Shown: in pieces, positions 1 to 8,622 of the stretch
How the letters are laid out: each line of letters begins with the position of its first letter
Position numbering within the stretch: the first letter of the stretch is position 1
Assembly: GCA_003526375.1 (NCBI GenBank)
Contig: DPDG01000077.1
Span: 138,401 to 202,400 of the forward strand
DNA length: 64,000 nucleotides
Source: Lentisphaeria bacterium
Lineage (GTDB): Bacteria; Verrucomicrobiota; Lentisphaeria; Victivallales; UBA1829
Reading direction: 5' to 3'
Notes under the pieces: model-generated
What the model saw: only the letters and a program-made list of their open reading frames with translations
Database searches by the model: none
What the model was told of the DNA's origin: nothing
Program-made: the position numbers and the translations under genes

Positions 1-2
1 TG

Positions 3-854
3 CTTTGCCCTGAAAAAGAGGAACTTGAAATTGATTTTGCCGAACTGGAATATAAACGCAAGCTTGAAACGGACCGTCTGGAGGATGTGATCCGTTATAC
101 GAAGAATGCGAAGTGCCGTCAGGGGTATCTGATCTCTTATTTCGGGGAGGATGCCGGAAATTGGAAGTGTGAAAACTGTGATCTCTGTTCCGGAAACGCG
201 GCGTATTCACGGAAGCTGACGGAACGCGAGCAGGAAGCGGCCATGACGATTCTGCTGGCTGTCCAGGCTTTTGGCGGACGGCTCGGGGGAGGGCGTTTGA
301 GCCAGATTCTTGCCGGGGCGCGCCGTCCGGAGATTACCAGATGCGGCTATGACCGCGATCCTTTTTTCGGCAGTCTGAAGTCTTTGAGCCAGAACAATAT
401 TCTGCTTTTTATGAAAGCGCTGGAAGCGGCGAATTATTTGAAACGGGTAGGGAATCCGGAGTATCCGTGCCTCGGACTCAGTACACTTGGCACCGACATG
501 CTTCGCGGAAAAAAAACGCTTTCTCTTGCGATTCCTGAACTGAAAAGCGCCGAGCCGGAACGGACGAAAAGGGAAAAGAAAAAAGTCATTTCCGCGCGGG
601 GAGAGATCAGGGAACGGGTTCTTTACGGCAGCGATGAAGAACTGTTTGAACATTTGCGCGAGCTTCGTGCGGAACTTGCTGCAAAGAAACGGGTTCCGGC
701 TTACTGTATCCTGCCGGACGCCACACTGCGCGAGTTTGCCGAAAAACGTCCGATTTCCGTTCCCGAAGCGGCTTTGATCCGCGGCGTCGGCAATGCAAAA
801 CTGCGCACGATTGTGCCGTTCTTTCTGGAAGCGGTCCGGAACTGGAGCAACTAG
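3..854 (+). CDS. recQ: ATP-dependent DNA helicase RecQ, C-terminal part (5' end outside window)
   Basis: The frame is open from base 3, so the gene begins upstream of the window and its helicase core is not visible. What remains is the RecQ C-terminal architecture. First comes a zinc-binding cysteine set C-x17-C-x2-C-x2-C (KCRQ, KCENCDLC), then an RQC winged-helix region (about FGGRLGGGRL to STLGTDMLRG), then a basic linker, then an HRDC domain near the end (LPDATLREFA, LIRGVGNAKL). RecQ is a 3'-5' DNA helicase acting in recombination and replication-fork repair in the cytoplasm. The GTG at base 87 is an internal codon, not a credible start. The gene converges on the lipoprotein gene ending at 905, with a 50-bp spacer and no clear terminator. 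Confidence 0.9.
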   Translation, partial: LCPEKEELEIDFAELEYKRKLETDRLEDVIRYTKNAKCRQGYLISYFGEDAGNWKCENCDLCSGNAAYSRKLTEREQEAAMTILLAVQAFGGRLGGGRLSQILAGARRPEITRCGYDRDPFFGSLKSLSQNNILLFMKALEAANYLKRVGNPEYPCLGLSTLGTDMLRGKKTLSLAIPELKSAEPERTKREKKKVISARGEIRERVLYGSDEELFEHLRELRAELAAKKRVPAYCILPDATLREFAEKRPISVPEAALIRGVGNAKLRTIVPFFLEAVRNWSN

Positions 855-904
855 GACACCGACACAGCCTTTGCCGGCATCCCCCGGTTCCGCCGTATTC
901 CGGC

Positions 905-1459
905 TTACTTGTTGAATATCTTATAGTTGCGTTCGGAATTCTTCACCAGTCCTTTTGCCGTTGCAGGATCGAAAGGACCTTCCACTGTGACAATGATCGT
1001 CTCATTGTCCGTCAGGAGCTCCGGCTTGAAAGAACGGTAATACATGCCGTCGATCACAAAAGCAAGTTCACTGGAACTCCCTTTGGCGCGCATGTTGACG
1101 GAAAGGGCGCTCCATATCTTCTGCCCGCGGTCGGTAAGCGTGATGATGAGGTCAAAGAATTCCGGGTCGCTCTTCCGCTGGACCATACCGATTTTCATGA
1201 TATCGCGTGAATGCAGGTAGGAATTCTTGTTCACGCATACCGTACCCCCGGAAAAGGATTCCAGCTCCTTCTCCATCATGTCGCCACGCTGGTATTTGAT
1301 CATGTCATGAATCGAAACCACATAGCTGGGAGTCTGATCGACTTCTTCGTTGAAAAACTTGTCGGGATTGGCAAGCGCTTCTTCGCAGGAAGAGGCACCC
1401 ATCAGGAAAATCGCGGCGACTCCTGCCGCGGCAGCGGAAAACACACATGACAGTTTCAT
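905..1459 (-). CDS. Probable lipoprotein with SecD-like P1-head segment, last gene of the Mla operon
   Basis: A 184-residue exported protein. The start at 1459 is chosen because AAGGAGT lies 8-10 bases upstream and a signal peptide follows immediately; a longer frame upstream would lack this. The N-terminus is a hydrophobic signal ending in MGASSC, so Cys25 is a plausible lipidation site. The C-terminal half (LIITLTDRGQKIWSALS, LAFVIDGMYYRS, VTVEGPFDPATAKGLV) resembles the periplasmic P1 head fold of SecD, but the membrane part of SecD is absent. It lies 34 bp after mlaD on the same strand and is probably co-transcribed. That suggests a periplasmic or outer-membrane accessory of the lipid-transport system. 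The function is inferred from context only. Confidence 0.7.
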   Translation of the reverse strand: MKLSCVFSAAAAGVAAIFLMGASSCEEALANPDKFFNEEVDQTPSYVVSIHDMIKYQRGDMMEKELESFSGGTVCVNKNSYLHSRDIMKIGMVQRKSDPEFFDLIITLTDRGQKIWSALSVNMRAKGSSSELAFVIDGMYYRSFKPELLTDNETIIVTVEGPFDPATAKGLVKNSERNYKIFNK

Positions 1460-1493
1460 TGCTTCATACTCCTTGTTTTGACCGTGATATGGC

Positions 1494-2570
1494 TCAGAGA
1501 GCTCCGAGCAGGACGCTGCCGAAGGTGGCGACCGGCGCCATCTCGCGCAAATCATCCACCGCACTGCGGATCTCCCTGACCGTATCGCGCATTTCATTGT
1601 AAAGGGAATCATCGGTCATCAGTTTGTTCAATGTTCCCTTTTTATTGCTCATCATTTTCGCAAGAGTATCCAAATTCTCAAGCGTCGAATTCAAATTGTT
1701 GTAGAACCGTCCGTCGTCCATCATGAACTTCGCAAGACTTCCCTTGTCGGCATTCAGTTTGACGGCAAACGCATTCATATTCTTCATGAATGCCGTCATT
1801 TCCCGGTAGGCTTCCTCGTCGTTCAGGAGTTTGCCGAGCGTGCCTTTGCCGGACTGAATCTCGGCAAGGATTGCGTCAAACTTCTTTGAAAATGCGGAAA
1901 GCTCCACGAAAGCTTTCTGGGCATCCACATAAAATGCCGGATCGGTGAAAAGCTTGCCGAGCGTGCCTTTGCCGGCTTTGATCTCCTCACAGATGTCATT
2001 CAGGTTTTTTGCATTTTCCTCAATCCGTTTCAGGGCGTCGCGGATTTTTTCAAGGACGCCGCCCTCCAGAATCACTTCACGGAAATACTTCTCATCCTCG
2101 CGGAATGCGGCGATCAGCTCCGAAGCCTCCTTGATGATGTCGATCGGCGGCAGTCCGTCGAATACGGTGTCTGCGGGGAACGGCTCGCCTTCGGGAGCGC
2201 CGGGATTGATATTCACGTAGGCGCCGCCGAAGACGGAGGAGTTCTGGATCAGCATCTCGTACCCTTGATAGATGCGGATATCTTTGCGGAGTTTCATTTT
2301 TACGATGACCGCATTGTTGCCGGGGGCGAGCTCCAGCGAATCGACCGTGCCCATTTCCACGCCGATGATCTTGACTTTGTCATTCACCGCAAGGGTGCTG
2401 GCATGGGGAAAACGCGCGGAGATGTAGAAATGCTTTCTGGTGTCGAAGAAATCCTTGCCTCGGATCACCACGGTAAAGTAAAACAGAATGCACAGGGCAC
2501 CGATGCAGAACAGCCCCGTCAGGAATTCGGGAGAGAGCAGAAGATTGCGTTTTCGGTTCATGATATTCAT
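1494..2570 (-). CDS. mlaD: MCE/MlaD-type periplasmic lipid-binding protein
   Basis: A 358-residue protein with one N-terminal membrane anchor (about residues 14-35) followed by an MCE domain (about 45-125, including VNDKVKIIGVEMGTVDS and SSVFGGAYVNI). MCE proteins form rings that carry phospholipid between membranes, working with an MlaE permease and MlaF ATPase, both encoded just upstream. The C-terminal half is unusual: a helical region with four copies of a KGTLGKLxxD-like motif at about residues 201, 242, 276 and 311, spaced 34-41 residues. The start codon overlaps the mlaF stop (ATGA at 2567-2570), indicating translational coupling. A second ATG three codons in is possible, but AAAGG upstream favours 2570. 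Confidence 0.88.
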   Translation of the reverse strand: MNIMNRKRNLLLSPEFLTGLFCIGALCILFYFTVVIRGKDFFDTRKHFYISARFPHASTLAVNDKVKIIGVEMGTVDSLELAPGNNAVIVKMKLRKDIRIYQGYEMLIQNSSVFGGAYVNINPGAPEGEPFPADTVFDGLPPIDIIKEASELIAAFREDEKYFREVILEGGVLEKIRDALKRIEENAKNLNDICEEIKAGKGTLGKLFTDPAFYVDAQKAFVELSAFSKKFDAILAEIQSGKGTLGKLLNDEEAYREMTAFMKNMNAFAVKLNADKGSLAKFMMDDGRFYNNLNSTLENLDTLAKMMSNKKGTLNKLMTDDSLYNEMRDTVREIRSAVDDLREMAPVATFGSVLLGAL

Positions 2571-3316
2571 AATACACCAGCCTTTCGGGTATGAAATTGT
2601 GCGGAGATAAATTCTCTGACCAATGGATTTTCACTCTTCATGAAGTCGGCGGGAGCCCCGCATTCGATCATGGAGCCGTCATAAAGCATCGCAACCGTGT
2701 CGCCTATATTCAGGGCGCTGACAAGATCGTGTGTCACGACCACGGAAGTCATGCGGTATTTGCTTTTCAACGTGTCGATCAAACCGTCGATCTTACGCGA
2801 CATCACGGGGTCCAGCCCCGAAGTCGGTTCATCGTAAAGCATGATCTTCGGATTGCAGACCACCGCCCGGGCGAGTCCGGCGCGCTTCACCATGCCGCCG
2901 GAAATCTCCCCCGGCATTTTGTACATGGAGTCTTCCAGTTCCAGAAAAGCCAGCATCTCCATGACTTTTTCCCGGATCTGCTCCTCGGTATAGCTGTAAC
3001 GTTCGCGCAAAGGCAGAGCCACGTTGTCATAAATATTCATCCAGTTCAGCAGCGCTCCGCCCTGAAACAACATGCCTGTGCCGGAACGCAGAGCCTCCAG
3101 CTCCCGGCGGTGCATCCGCTCCACATGCATACCGTCCACGATCACATCGCCGGAGTCCGGCTGCATCAGGCCGATGATATGGGAAAGCGTAACCGATTTG
3201 CCGGTGCCGGACGGCCCGACGATGATGAAGGTCTCTCCTTCCTTCACATGAAAAGAGAGTCCGTCCAGAACCCTGCGCCCTCCGAGCGTTTTGCTTACAT
3301 TGCGAAACTCAATCAT
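2567..3316 (-). CDS. mlaF: MlaF-type ABC transporter ATPase of the lipid transport system
   Basis: A 249-residue ABC ATPase that powers the MCE transporter from the cytoplasmic face. It shows Walker A GPSGTGKS (residues 34-41), an ABC signature EISGGMVKR, and Walker B with D-loop (KIMLYDEPTSGLDP) followed by the switch His (VVVTHD). The Gly-Gly-Met signature and the LMQPDSGDV segment are typical of MlaF/Ttg2A rather than sugar importers. The true start is ATG at 3316, overlapping the mlaE stop as ATGA; the frame stays open further upstream but that part has no ABC sequence. The gene order permease-ATPase-MCE matches the canonical mlaFED set, here as E-F-D. Confidence 0.93.
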   Translation of the reverse strand: MIEFRNVSKTLGGRRVLDGLSFHVKEGETFIIVGPSGTGKSVTLSHIIGLMQPDSGDVIVDGMHVERMHRRELEALRSGTGMLFQGGALLNWMNIYDNVALPLRERYSYTEEQIREKVMEMLAFLELEDSMYKMPGEISGGMVKRAGLARAVVCNPKIMLYDEPTSGLDPVMSRKIDGLIDTLKSKYRMTSVVVTHDLVSALNIGDTVAMLYDGSMIECGAPADFMKSENPLVREFISAQFHTRKAGVL

Positions 3317-4110
3317 CAGTAAAACATCCTCGTTATGATATAGCCGACAATCAGGATGACCAGAAAACATGCGACCACCGATTTTTTCGTCGCCAGTCCC
3401 ACGCCGACCGCTCCGTCCTTTGCAACCATCCCCTGATGGCAACTGATCGCCACGATGATGATCGCGAACACCCATGCCTTGAATACGCCCACCCAGAGTT
3501 CCCTTTCATAGAGCATGAAACGCACATTGTCGAAATACATGGTCCAGCCGACTCCGAGCTGCGTGTAGGCGACCAGCCCGCCGCCGAGAATGCCGATCAG
3601 GTCGGTGTACATCGTCAGCACCGGGCACATCACCATCATGGCGAGCAGACGCGGCGCCACCAGAAAACGCACCGGATTGATCGACATCACTTCCAGCGCC
3701 GCAAGCTCCTGCGACACCTTCATCGTTCCGAGCAGTGCCGCCATGCCGGAGCCCACGCTCGCTGCGAGAATCAGCGCGGTCATGAACGGTCCCATCTCGC
3801 GGAACATCGTCTGCGCCACCAGAAAGCCCACACGCATTTCCTGCCCGTAGGCTTTCAGAATCAATCCCGCCTGAAGCGCAAGAATCATGCCGGTAAAGAG
3901 CGCAACCACGGACGTGACACCGAAACTTTTGATGCCGCAGAGCATCATCTGCCGGTAGACTTCCTTTCTGTTGCGCCAGAGTGTCGGGAGAAACAGAAAG
4001 GCAAGCAGGATCATCTGCACGCCGCCGCCGACGCGCACCAGATACTCAATGACCTTTTTTCCAAATACAAAAACCGGTTTATTCATTCCTGTCCACTCTG
4101 CATTTATCAT
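3316..4110 (-). CDS. mlaE: MlaE-type ABC transporter permease
   Basis: A 264-residue integral membrane protein of the MlaE/DUF140 permease family, which forms the inner-membrane channel below the MCE ring. Visible features are an N-terminal amphipathic stretch, about five membrane segments, and the family-typical region MTALILAASVGSGMAALLGTMKVSQELAALEVM with conserved Glu and Met. The segment VAPRLLAMMVMCPVLT is also characteristic. The start is uncertain: ATG 4110 is preceded by GGGATATGG, while ATG 4086 (MNKPVFVFG) has AGGA too close to it. It sits 24 bp after the repeat protein gene and overlaps mlaF by 1 bp, so the genes very probably form one operon. Confidence 0.92.
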   Translation of the reverse strand: MINAEWTGMNKPVFVFGKKVIEYLVRVGGGVQMILLAFLFLPTLWRNRKEVYRQMMLCGIKSFGVTSVVALFTGMILALQAGLILKAYGQEMRVGFLVAQTMFREMGPFMTALILAASVGSGMAALLGTMKVSQELAALEVMSINPVRFLVAPRLLAMMVMCPVLTMYTDLIGILGGGLVAYTQLGVGWTMYFDNVRFMLYERELWVGVFKAWVFAIIIVAISCHQGMVAKDGAVGVGLATKKSVVACFLVILIVGYIITRMFY

Positions 4111-4134
4111 CCATATCCCGGCAAGATAACACCA

Positions 4135-5583
4135 TTACAGCGAAAAATCAAGGCAGTAAAACAGCCGGAAGCGCGTAATCCCCGCCTGATTTCTGATATT
4201 GACAAGTCCGGAGAGAATATCATATTCGGATTTTCCGGCGTGAGGACGATCCTGCGAATAGAACGGTCCCACGGAAAAACCGCCGCCGTCCACGGTCCGG
4301 TATCCTTTTGACAATCCCCATAAAATCTCGAACGCCATTCCGTTTTCATTCCGGTTCACCTCGAAAAAACGCCAGAACGCCGCATAGTTCCGCTCCGCAA
4401 AACCAAGCTGCTTTACCGGAATAAAATCCAGCCCGTGTATCCGGGAGTTCCTTCCTTCCGTCCGTCTTGAGACGAAAGGCCAGAGATGCGTATAGGCGGA
4501 AACCTCTTTTCCTTTTTTCATATCGTATACACTGCGGTTCAGATACAGCGGCAGGAACGCACGCCATAGAGTCCGGCGGGAAGCCGTTTCCGATTTCAGG
4601 TTCAGCCCCATCGGCCAGAAGAGAAAGGAGTAGTAAGCGTGGTCGGAAACCGCTTTCCCCCAGAACGGCCAGAAATAAAGACACGAGCCCCCGCCGTCAT
4701 CCAGGTCTTTCCCGTATTTGAACAGCGGCCAGAGGACGCTCAACGCCATCTGCCTGTCCTGAAAGGTCTTATAGGAAAACAACGGCGGCAGGACCGTCAG
4801 GTTTGTAATGCCGTTCCATGATTCATATCCGCCCAGAGGGATGGAAAGAAATGCGAAATCTTCGGGGGCTTTCAGGGATTGCGCAGTATTCAGCAGCGGC
4901 CAGAGCCAGGAGACATTTTCCCGCATTCCGTCCACGGTCCGCTTTGCATAGAACGGGAAGATGCGGAATCCTTTCATGCCGGGACCGTGTTCCATATTGA
5001 ACAGCGGCCAGAGGAAACCGTTGCTGACGACGTGGTTCTTTTCCCCGTATTTGTAAAGTGGGAACAGGATGAACTGCGTCCGTTGATAGGAGAAAAAATT
5101 ATGCATGTCTCCGTAAAGCGGAAAGAAAAACCAGGAGTATTCTCCGTTCCTGTGTCGTTCCAGAAACCAGAACGGGAAAAGATAACGTTCGTAAGAGTCG
5201 TTTTTCCCGGCGGAACCGAAATAGGGGAGGAGCCAGAAGTAGCTTCCGGAGCGAGTCTTGCGGTATATGGAAAGCGGCCAGACGATATCCGATGCAAAAC
5301 GTCCGTCCGCCTTGGATTCCATGCTCCATACCGGGCGGAATGCTTTCATGGAACTGCCGTCCGCTTTGCGATAGGATTCAAACAGCGGACCGAGAATCCG
5401 CAGGTGATCCTGTTTTCCTGTCACCGGGTTGTCCGATTCATAGACCAGCAGCGGCGGCAGATTGAATGTGACGCGGGGCTTTGGCAGCAGACAATCCCCC
5501 ATTTGCGATCCCGCTGCCGGTTCTGCTGCGGCGGAGGCAAAAGAAACAGTCATAAGCAATAGAAAAACAAAAAAAATCCGCAT
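4135..5583 (-). CDS. Exported protein with ~18-residue aromatic-Pro repeats, first gene of the Mla operon
   Basis: A 482-residue protein with a clear signal peptide (MRIFFVFLLLMTVSFASA, cleavage after about residue 20). The mature part is built from a repeated hydrophobic strand of the form [aromatic/L]-[WFL]-P-[LFY]-[aromatic]. The conserved prolines fall at about residues 66, 84, 103, 120, 137, 155, 175, 193, 210, 229, 249, 267, 286, 306, 324, 345 and 369, a period of 17-24 residues. Examples are VWPLSIYRK, LFPLYKYGE, FLWPLFNM, WLWPLLNT and VLWPLFKYGK. Such regular short strands suggest a beta-barrel or beta-solenoid, possibly at the outer membrane, but I do not recognise a named family. 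Its place at the head of the Mla genes suggests a role in outer-membrane lipid handling (inference). Confidence 0.8.
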   Translation of the reverse strand: MRIFFVFLLLMTVSFASAAAEPAAGSQMGDCLLPKPRVTFNLPPLLVYESDNPVTGKQDHLRILGPLFESYRKADGSSMKAFRPVWSMESKADGRFASDIVWPLSIYRKTRSGSYFWLLPYFGSAGKNDSYERYLFPFWFLERHRNGEYSWFFFPLYGDMHNFFSYQRTQFILFPLYKYGEKNHVVSNGFLWPLFNMEHGPGMKGFRIFPFYAKRTVDGMRENVSWLWPLLNTAQSLKAPEDFAFLSIPLGGYESWNGITNLTVLPPLFSYKTFQDRQMALSVLWPLFKYGKDLDDGGGSCLYFWPFWGKAVSDHAYYSFLFWPMGLNLKSETASRRTLWRAFLPLYLNRSVYDMKKGKEVSAYTHLWPFVSRRTEGRNSRIHGLDFIPVKQLGFAERNYAAFWRFFEVNRNENGMAFEILWGLSKGYRTVDGGGFSVGPFYSQDRPHAGKSEYDILSGLVNIRNQAGITRFRLFYCLDFSL

Positions 5584-5627
5584 GAATGTTTCCTCTTTCC
5601 TGAATTTGAATCAAACTGTTGTCAGGA

Positions 5628-5655
5628 AATATACATGCCGTTGTCCAAGTTGCAA
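5628..5655 (-). promoter_or_regulatory. Sigma70-like promoter for the Mla operon
   Basis: Read on the minus strand, TTGCAA (5655-5650) is followed after 16 bases by TATATT (5633-5628). This lies 45 bp upstream of the first gene's start at 5583. Confidence 0.5.
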
Positions 5656-5748
5656 GAAGACAGGCGTGCACTCATGTGAAATTTTATCATGACCGGTTCC
5701 GGTAATGCAGTTGCCGGAGACCATGAAAAAAAGGATGAGTGGGAGGGA

Positions 5749-5781
5749 ATACAGGGAATCCGAAAGATGCATTCCCTGTAT
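5749..5781 (-). terminator. Stem-loop after the module 1 glycosidase gene
   Basis: A perfect 11-bp inverted repeat (ATACAGGGAAT / ATTCCCTGTAT) with an 11-base loop lies 14 bp past the stop codon at 5795. The run of T is on the plus-strand side, so on the minus strand it lacks a strong U-tract. Termination is likely but less certain. Confidence 0.5.
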
Positions 5782-5794
5782 TTTTCACAGTCTT

Positions 5795-7864
5795 TTACCT
5801 GAAGCGTTCTCTTTCTTCCGCGAGAATCTGCTCCACTTCCGATTTCAATCCGCTCATGCCCGCCGGAACTTTGCCGCTTTTTTTCCATTCACGGCGGGCA
5901 TCGAAGTAACGTTTGGACAAGGCTTTGATCTTTTCGCGTGTCCGGCTCCACTCCTGCCTGCCGTCGATTTCTGTAAGGATGGAGTCTTCTGTCAGGAAAT
6001 GATTCAGTTTTCCGAAAGCTTTGCGCACTGCTGCAAGTTCCGCAGGTTCTTTCCATTGCAGTGAGGCAATCTCTTTTGCGTGCTTCCTCTGCCGTTCCGT
6101 GATTTCGTCTTTTACCTGTTTCCATGCCGTTGGAGTTCCTGCAAACAGGAGCTTCGCATCTCCGGAAACCATGTCTGCCGTAAAGGAAGCAGGGATTTCA
6201 TGAAGTGTGTCGAGATCATAAAGTTTCTCTTCTGATTTCAGTTCGACATTCAGACTGACGGATATCTTTTGCAGGAGATTCCTGTTTACGGCGATCAGCA
6301 GAATGCCGCCACCGTTATCCCATTGACTGATTTCAAGGTCGGGAGAGCTTGCGGTTGCGATGCGCTCCTTCTTCAGTCTTTTGCGTTCAAGAAACGACGG
6401 CATGATTGCAGTCAGGCGGAACGCAAGGTTGGAAAGAGCGTCCGTCGTCGGATTGCCGTTGCCCCATGCGTCCACGAGTGTCGTGTCAAATTCCTCGCCT
6501 CGAATGCGTCCGTCGAGATAAGGCACGGTGTCATTGTAAATGAAGAAAATGTAACCGTTTGCTCCTGCGGCGAGAGTATGGAAGACATCGAAACGCGCTT
6601 CGGCAGGAGTCGGGTAACGCAGATATTTTTTCCCTCCGTTGCGGCAGGAAAACGCCTGCGGAATCATCCAGACCCGCTTTCCTGCGCAGAATCCAAGCGC
6701 CATTTTCAGGAGAACCGCATGTTTTTCCAACACGGATGTTGCATTTATCCTGGCAATTCCGGAATTCAGGCTGTAAGGGTCCAGCATGATCACATCCATT
6801 GCCGGTCCAAGCTCCTGCGCAATCGACATCATATGCATGGCGCTGGTCAGGGGGGCTCCTCCTCCGGACAAAGTTTCGACCCGCACTTTGTTTTTCAGAT
6901 AGAGCGCACCGTCACCGGGTTCGTCCTGCCCATACCATGCGAGAAGATTCGGGTGCGAGGCATTTTCCCGGATTTCCTTCAGGAGAGGACTGTTCTCCGG
7001 GAGTTGATGAATTCCTGTTCCGCAGGTCGCCGTTTCCAGAAGATGAAGGTGATATTTCTTCATCAGCGCAAGACGTTCTGAGACAGTGTATCCAGAACTG
7101 TCTACGAAGTTGGAGTAAGTATTGAAGCCGCGGAGACGGATGTCACGGAGATCATCCTCCATGCGTTCGCGTGCCGTCTGCCCGAAAAACGCGGCATTTG
7201 CGCTGTTGCCCGCGCCGATGGTTGATATGACCCCGAAAGGAAATGCAGCATTCCGCCGGAACTGGTGATACTGCGGAACTTTGCGCTGTTTCAGATAAGC
7301 GTCCACAAATTCCGTTTTCCGGTGGAACGAGGAAACCTCTGAGGGATCGATTTCAATGATGCGGACCTCTGCAATTCCGACCTCTTTTCCAGAACAGGCA
7401 AATTGAATCTGTGAGATGCGGTCTCCCATGATGCCGTCCGGTGTGACCCCCTCTCTGCCGAAACGCTTGTATTGTGCATCTTTCAGGAGGACTGCATTTT
7501 CCGTCCATTGTCCTGCGATACAGTTGAATCTTACTGCATATTCTGCACCTTCGGATGCATTTTTTATATTGAGTTCACAGTTCTTTGTCGTTTCTGCCTT
7601 GCAGCGGAACTTGAGAAGGGTAAATGCATTGACCGTGATTTCATGCGGTAGCGTGTACATCGGTGTGTTCCATCCGTTCTTTCCGTCGGATCGCCTGAAT
7701 ACGACGATTTCCTTTCCTTGCTCTTTTTTTCTGCTGATCTGTATGGAGGCGTTATTGCCCCATGCTTTCCATTCTGCATCATTCACCCGATGTATGATAT
7801 TCTCATTCCCGTAAATGGCGGAAGTGCAAATAAGAAAAACAGCGGTCAGAAGTTTTGATTTCAT
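5795..7864 (-). CDS. Exported TIM-barrel glycosidase-like protein (module 1)
   Basis: A 689-residue secreted protein. The start at 7864 follows AGGTG and begins a signal peptide (MKSKLLTAVFLICTSAIYG). Residues about 20-175 look like a beta-sandwich carbohydrate-binding-type domain. From about 200 on there is a TIM-barrel-like region with HPNLLAWYGQDEP, in which Glu315 is a candidate catalytic acid, and NGYIFFIYND further on. The same WYxxDEP motif recurs in the module 2 proteins at 17957 and 19114. The C-terminus is a charged helical tail rich in Lys and Glu. It is the last gene of an operon after a GntR regulator and a prepilin-like gene. I cannot assign a numbered GH family, and the substrate is unknown. 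Confidence 0.75.
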   Translation of the reverse strand: MKSKLLTAVFLICTSAIYGNENIIHRVNDAEWKAWGNNASIQISRKKEQGKEIVVFRRSDGKNGWNTPMYTLPHEITVNAFTLLKFRCKAETTKNCELNIKNASEGAEYAVRFNCIAGQWTENAVLLKDAQYKRFGREGVTPDGIMGDRISQIQFACSGKEVGIAEVRIIEIDPSEVSSFHRKTEFVDAYLKQRKVPQYHQFRRNAAFPFGVISTIGAGNSANAAFFGQTARERMEDDLRDIRLRGFNTYSNFVDSSGYTVSERLALMKKYHLHLLETATCGTGIHQLPENSPLLKEIRENASHPNLLAWYGQDEPGDGALYLKNKVRVETLSGGGAPLTSAMHMMSIAQELGPAMDVIMLDPYSLNSGIARINATSVLEKHAVLLKMALGFCAGKRVWMIPQAFSCRNGGKKYLRYPTPAEARFDVFHTLAAGANGYIFFIYNDTVPYLDGRIRGEEFDTTLVDAWGNGNPTTDALSNLAFRLTAIMPSFLERKRLKKERIATASSPDLEISQWDNGGGILLIAVNRNLLQKISVSLNVELKSEEKLYDLDTLHEIPASFTADMVSGDAKLLFAGTPTAWKQVKDEITERQRKHAKEIASLQWKEPAELAAVRKAFGKLNHFLTEDSILTEIDGRQEWSRTREKIKALSKRYFDARREWKKSGKVPAGMSGLKSEVEQILAEERERFR

Positions 7865-7890
7865 GTTTTCACCTTTCTGATTCTGTTGCA

Positions 7891-8622
7891 TCAGTTACGC
7901 CCGAAAATAAAATTCTTATCTGAATTGATACCGGACCGCCTGTTCCTGTGAACCGGTTCCACATGTCCGTCGAGAAAAAGCATATTCGCTGTTTTGTTGT
8001 GGCGGAAAATCTGTGCAACGGCATCCATGCTCAAACTCGCGAAGTTGCCGCCGAGAAAAAGTGCTGTGTTGTATTCGCTCAGATGGACACGTCTTGAGTT
8101 ATTCTTCAGGTTTCCGAGTTTGACTCCCGTAGTTGTTCCCATTGCATCATAACCGCCAAGACTGGCGGTTGCTCCGTAGGCAATCGGGATTTCATAGCGC
8201 GTTGTTTCATTGTTCTTGCAGACTCCTCCCGCATTGGTGTCTGCATTTTTATATGGTTTGTCCGGTTTCAGATAGGGCTTGCAGTCGAAAATGTTTTTCT
8301 GAGGCGCATACGGATACAGATGCTGATACCAGTAGTAATTGGCGTCTGTCCAGCCGAATACCTTCTTTGTATTGGCCGCATCGAACAGTGCCGGCGGAAC
8401 GAAATCCTGATGATCTCCGGCGAACATGACGGTTGCACTGCCCAGCTGTTTGAAGTGGTTCACGCAGTCAATCGCCTGTGCTTTGACTTTTGCGGCATTC
8501 AAAGCGGGAAGCAGCATTGCCGCAAGAATCGCGATGATCGCTATCACGATAAGCAATTCTATTAATGTGAAAATGTTCCTGCCTTTCCGCAATTGATCGG
8601 CTGTTTTACTGTTTTTCTGCAT
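7891..8622 (-). CDS. Prepilin-type N-terminal cleavage/methylation protein (module 1)
   Basis: A 243-residue type IV pilin-like protein. A short basic leader (MQKNSKTADQLRKGRNI) is followed by the prepilin motif FTLIELLIVIAIIAILAAMLLPAL beginning at residue 18, with Glu at mature position 5. The residue before the expected cleavage site is Ile, not Gly. The globular part ends in an H-x9-DG-type motif (RHNKTANMLFLDGHVEPV), as in the large DUF1559-like prepilin families of Planctomycetes and Lentisphaerae. SD AAAGGACAG precedes ATG 8622. It overlaps the regulator's end by 17 bp and lies 26 bp before the glycosidase gene. I infer a surface or periplasmic pseudopilin-like role in handling the module's substrate. 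Confidence 0.88.
   Translation of the reverse strand: MQKNSKTADQLRKGRNIFTLIELLIVIAIIAILAAMLLPALNAAKVKAQAIDCVNHFKQLGSATVMFAGDHQDFVPPALFDAANTKKVFGWTDANYYWYQHLYPYAPQKNIFDCKPYLKPDKPYKNADTNAGGVCKNNETTRYEIPIAYGATASLGGYDAMGTTTGVKLGNLKNNSRRVHLSEYNTALFLGGNFASLSMDAVAQIFRHNKTANMLFLDGHVEPVHRNRRSGINSDKNFIFGRN

Noticed and set aside
3436..4311. Long plus-strand open frame (291 codons) over mlaE
   Set aside because: It is antisense to mlaE, has His/Arg-rich composition and shows no domain; it is a shadow of the real gene.
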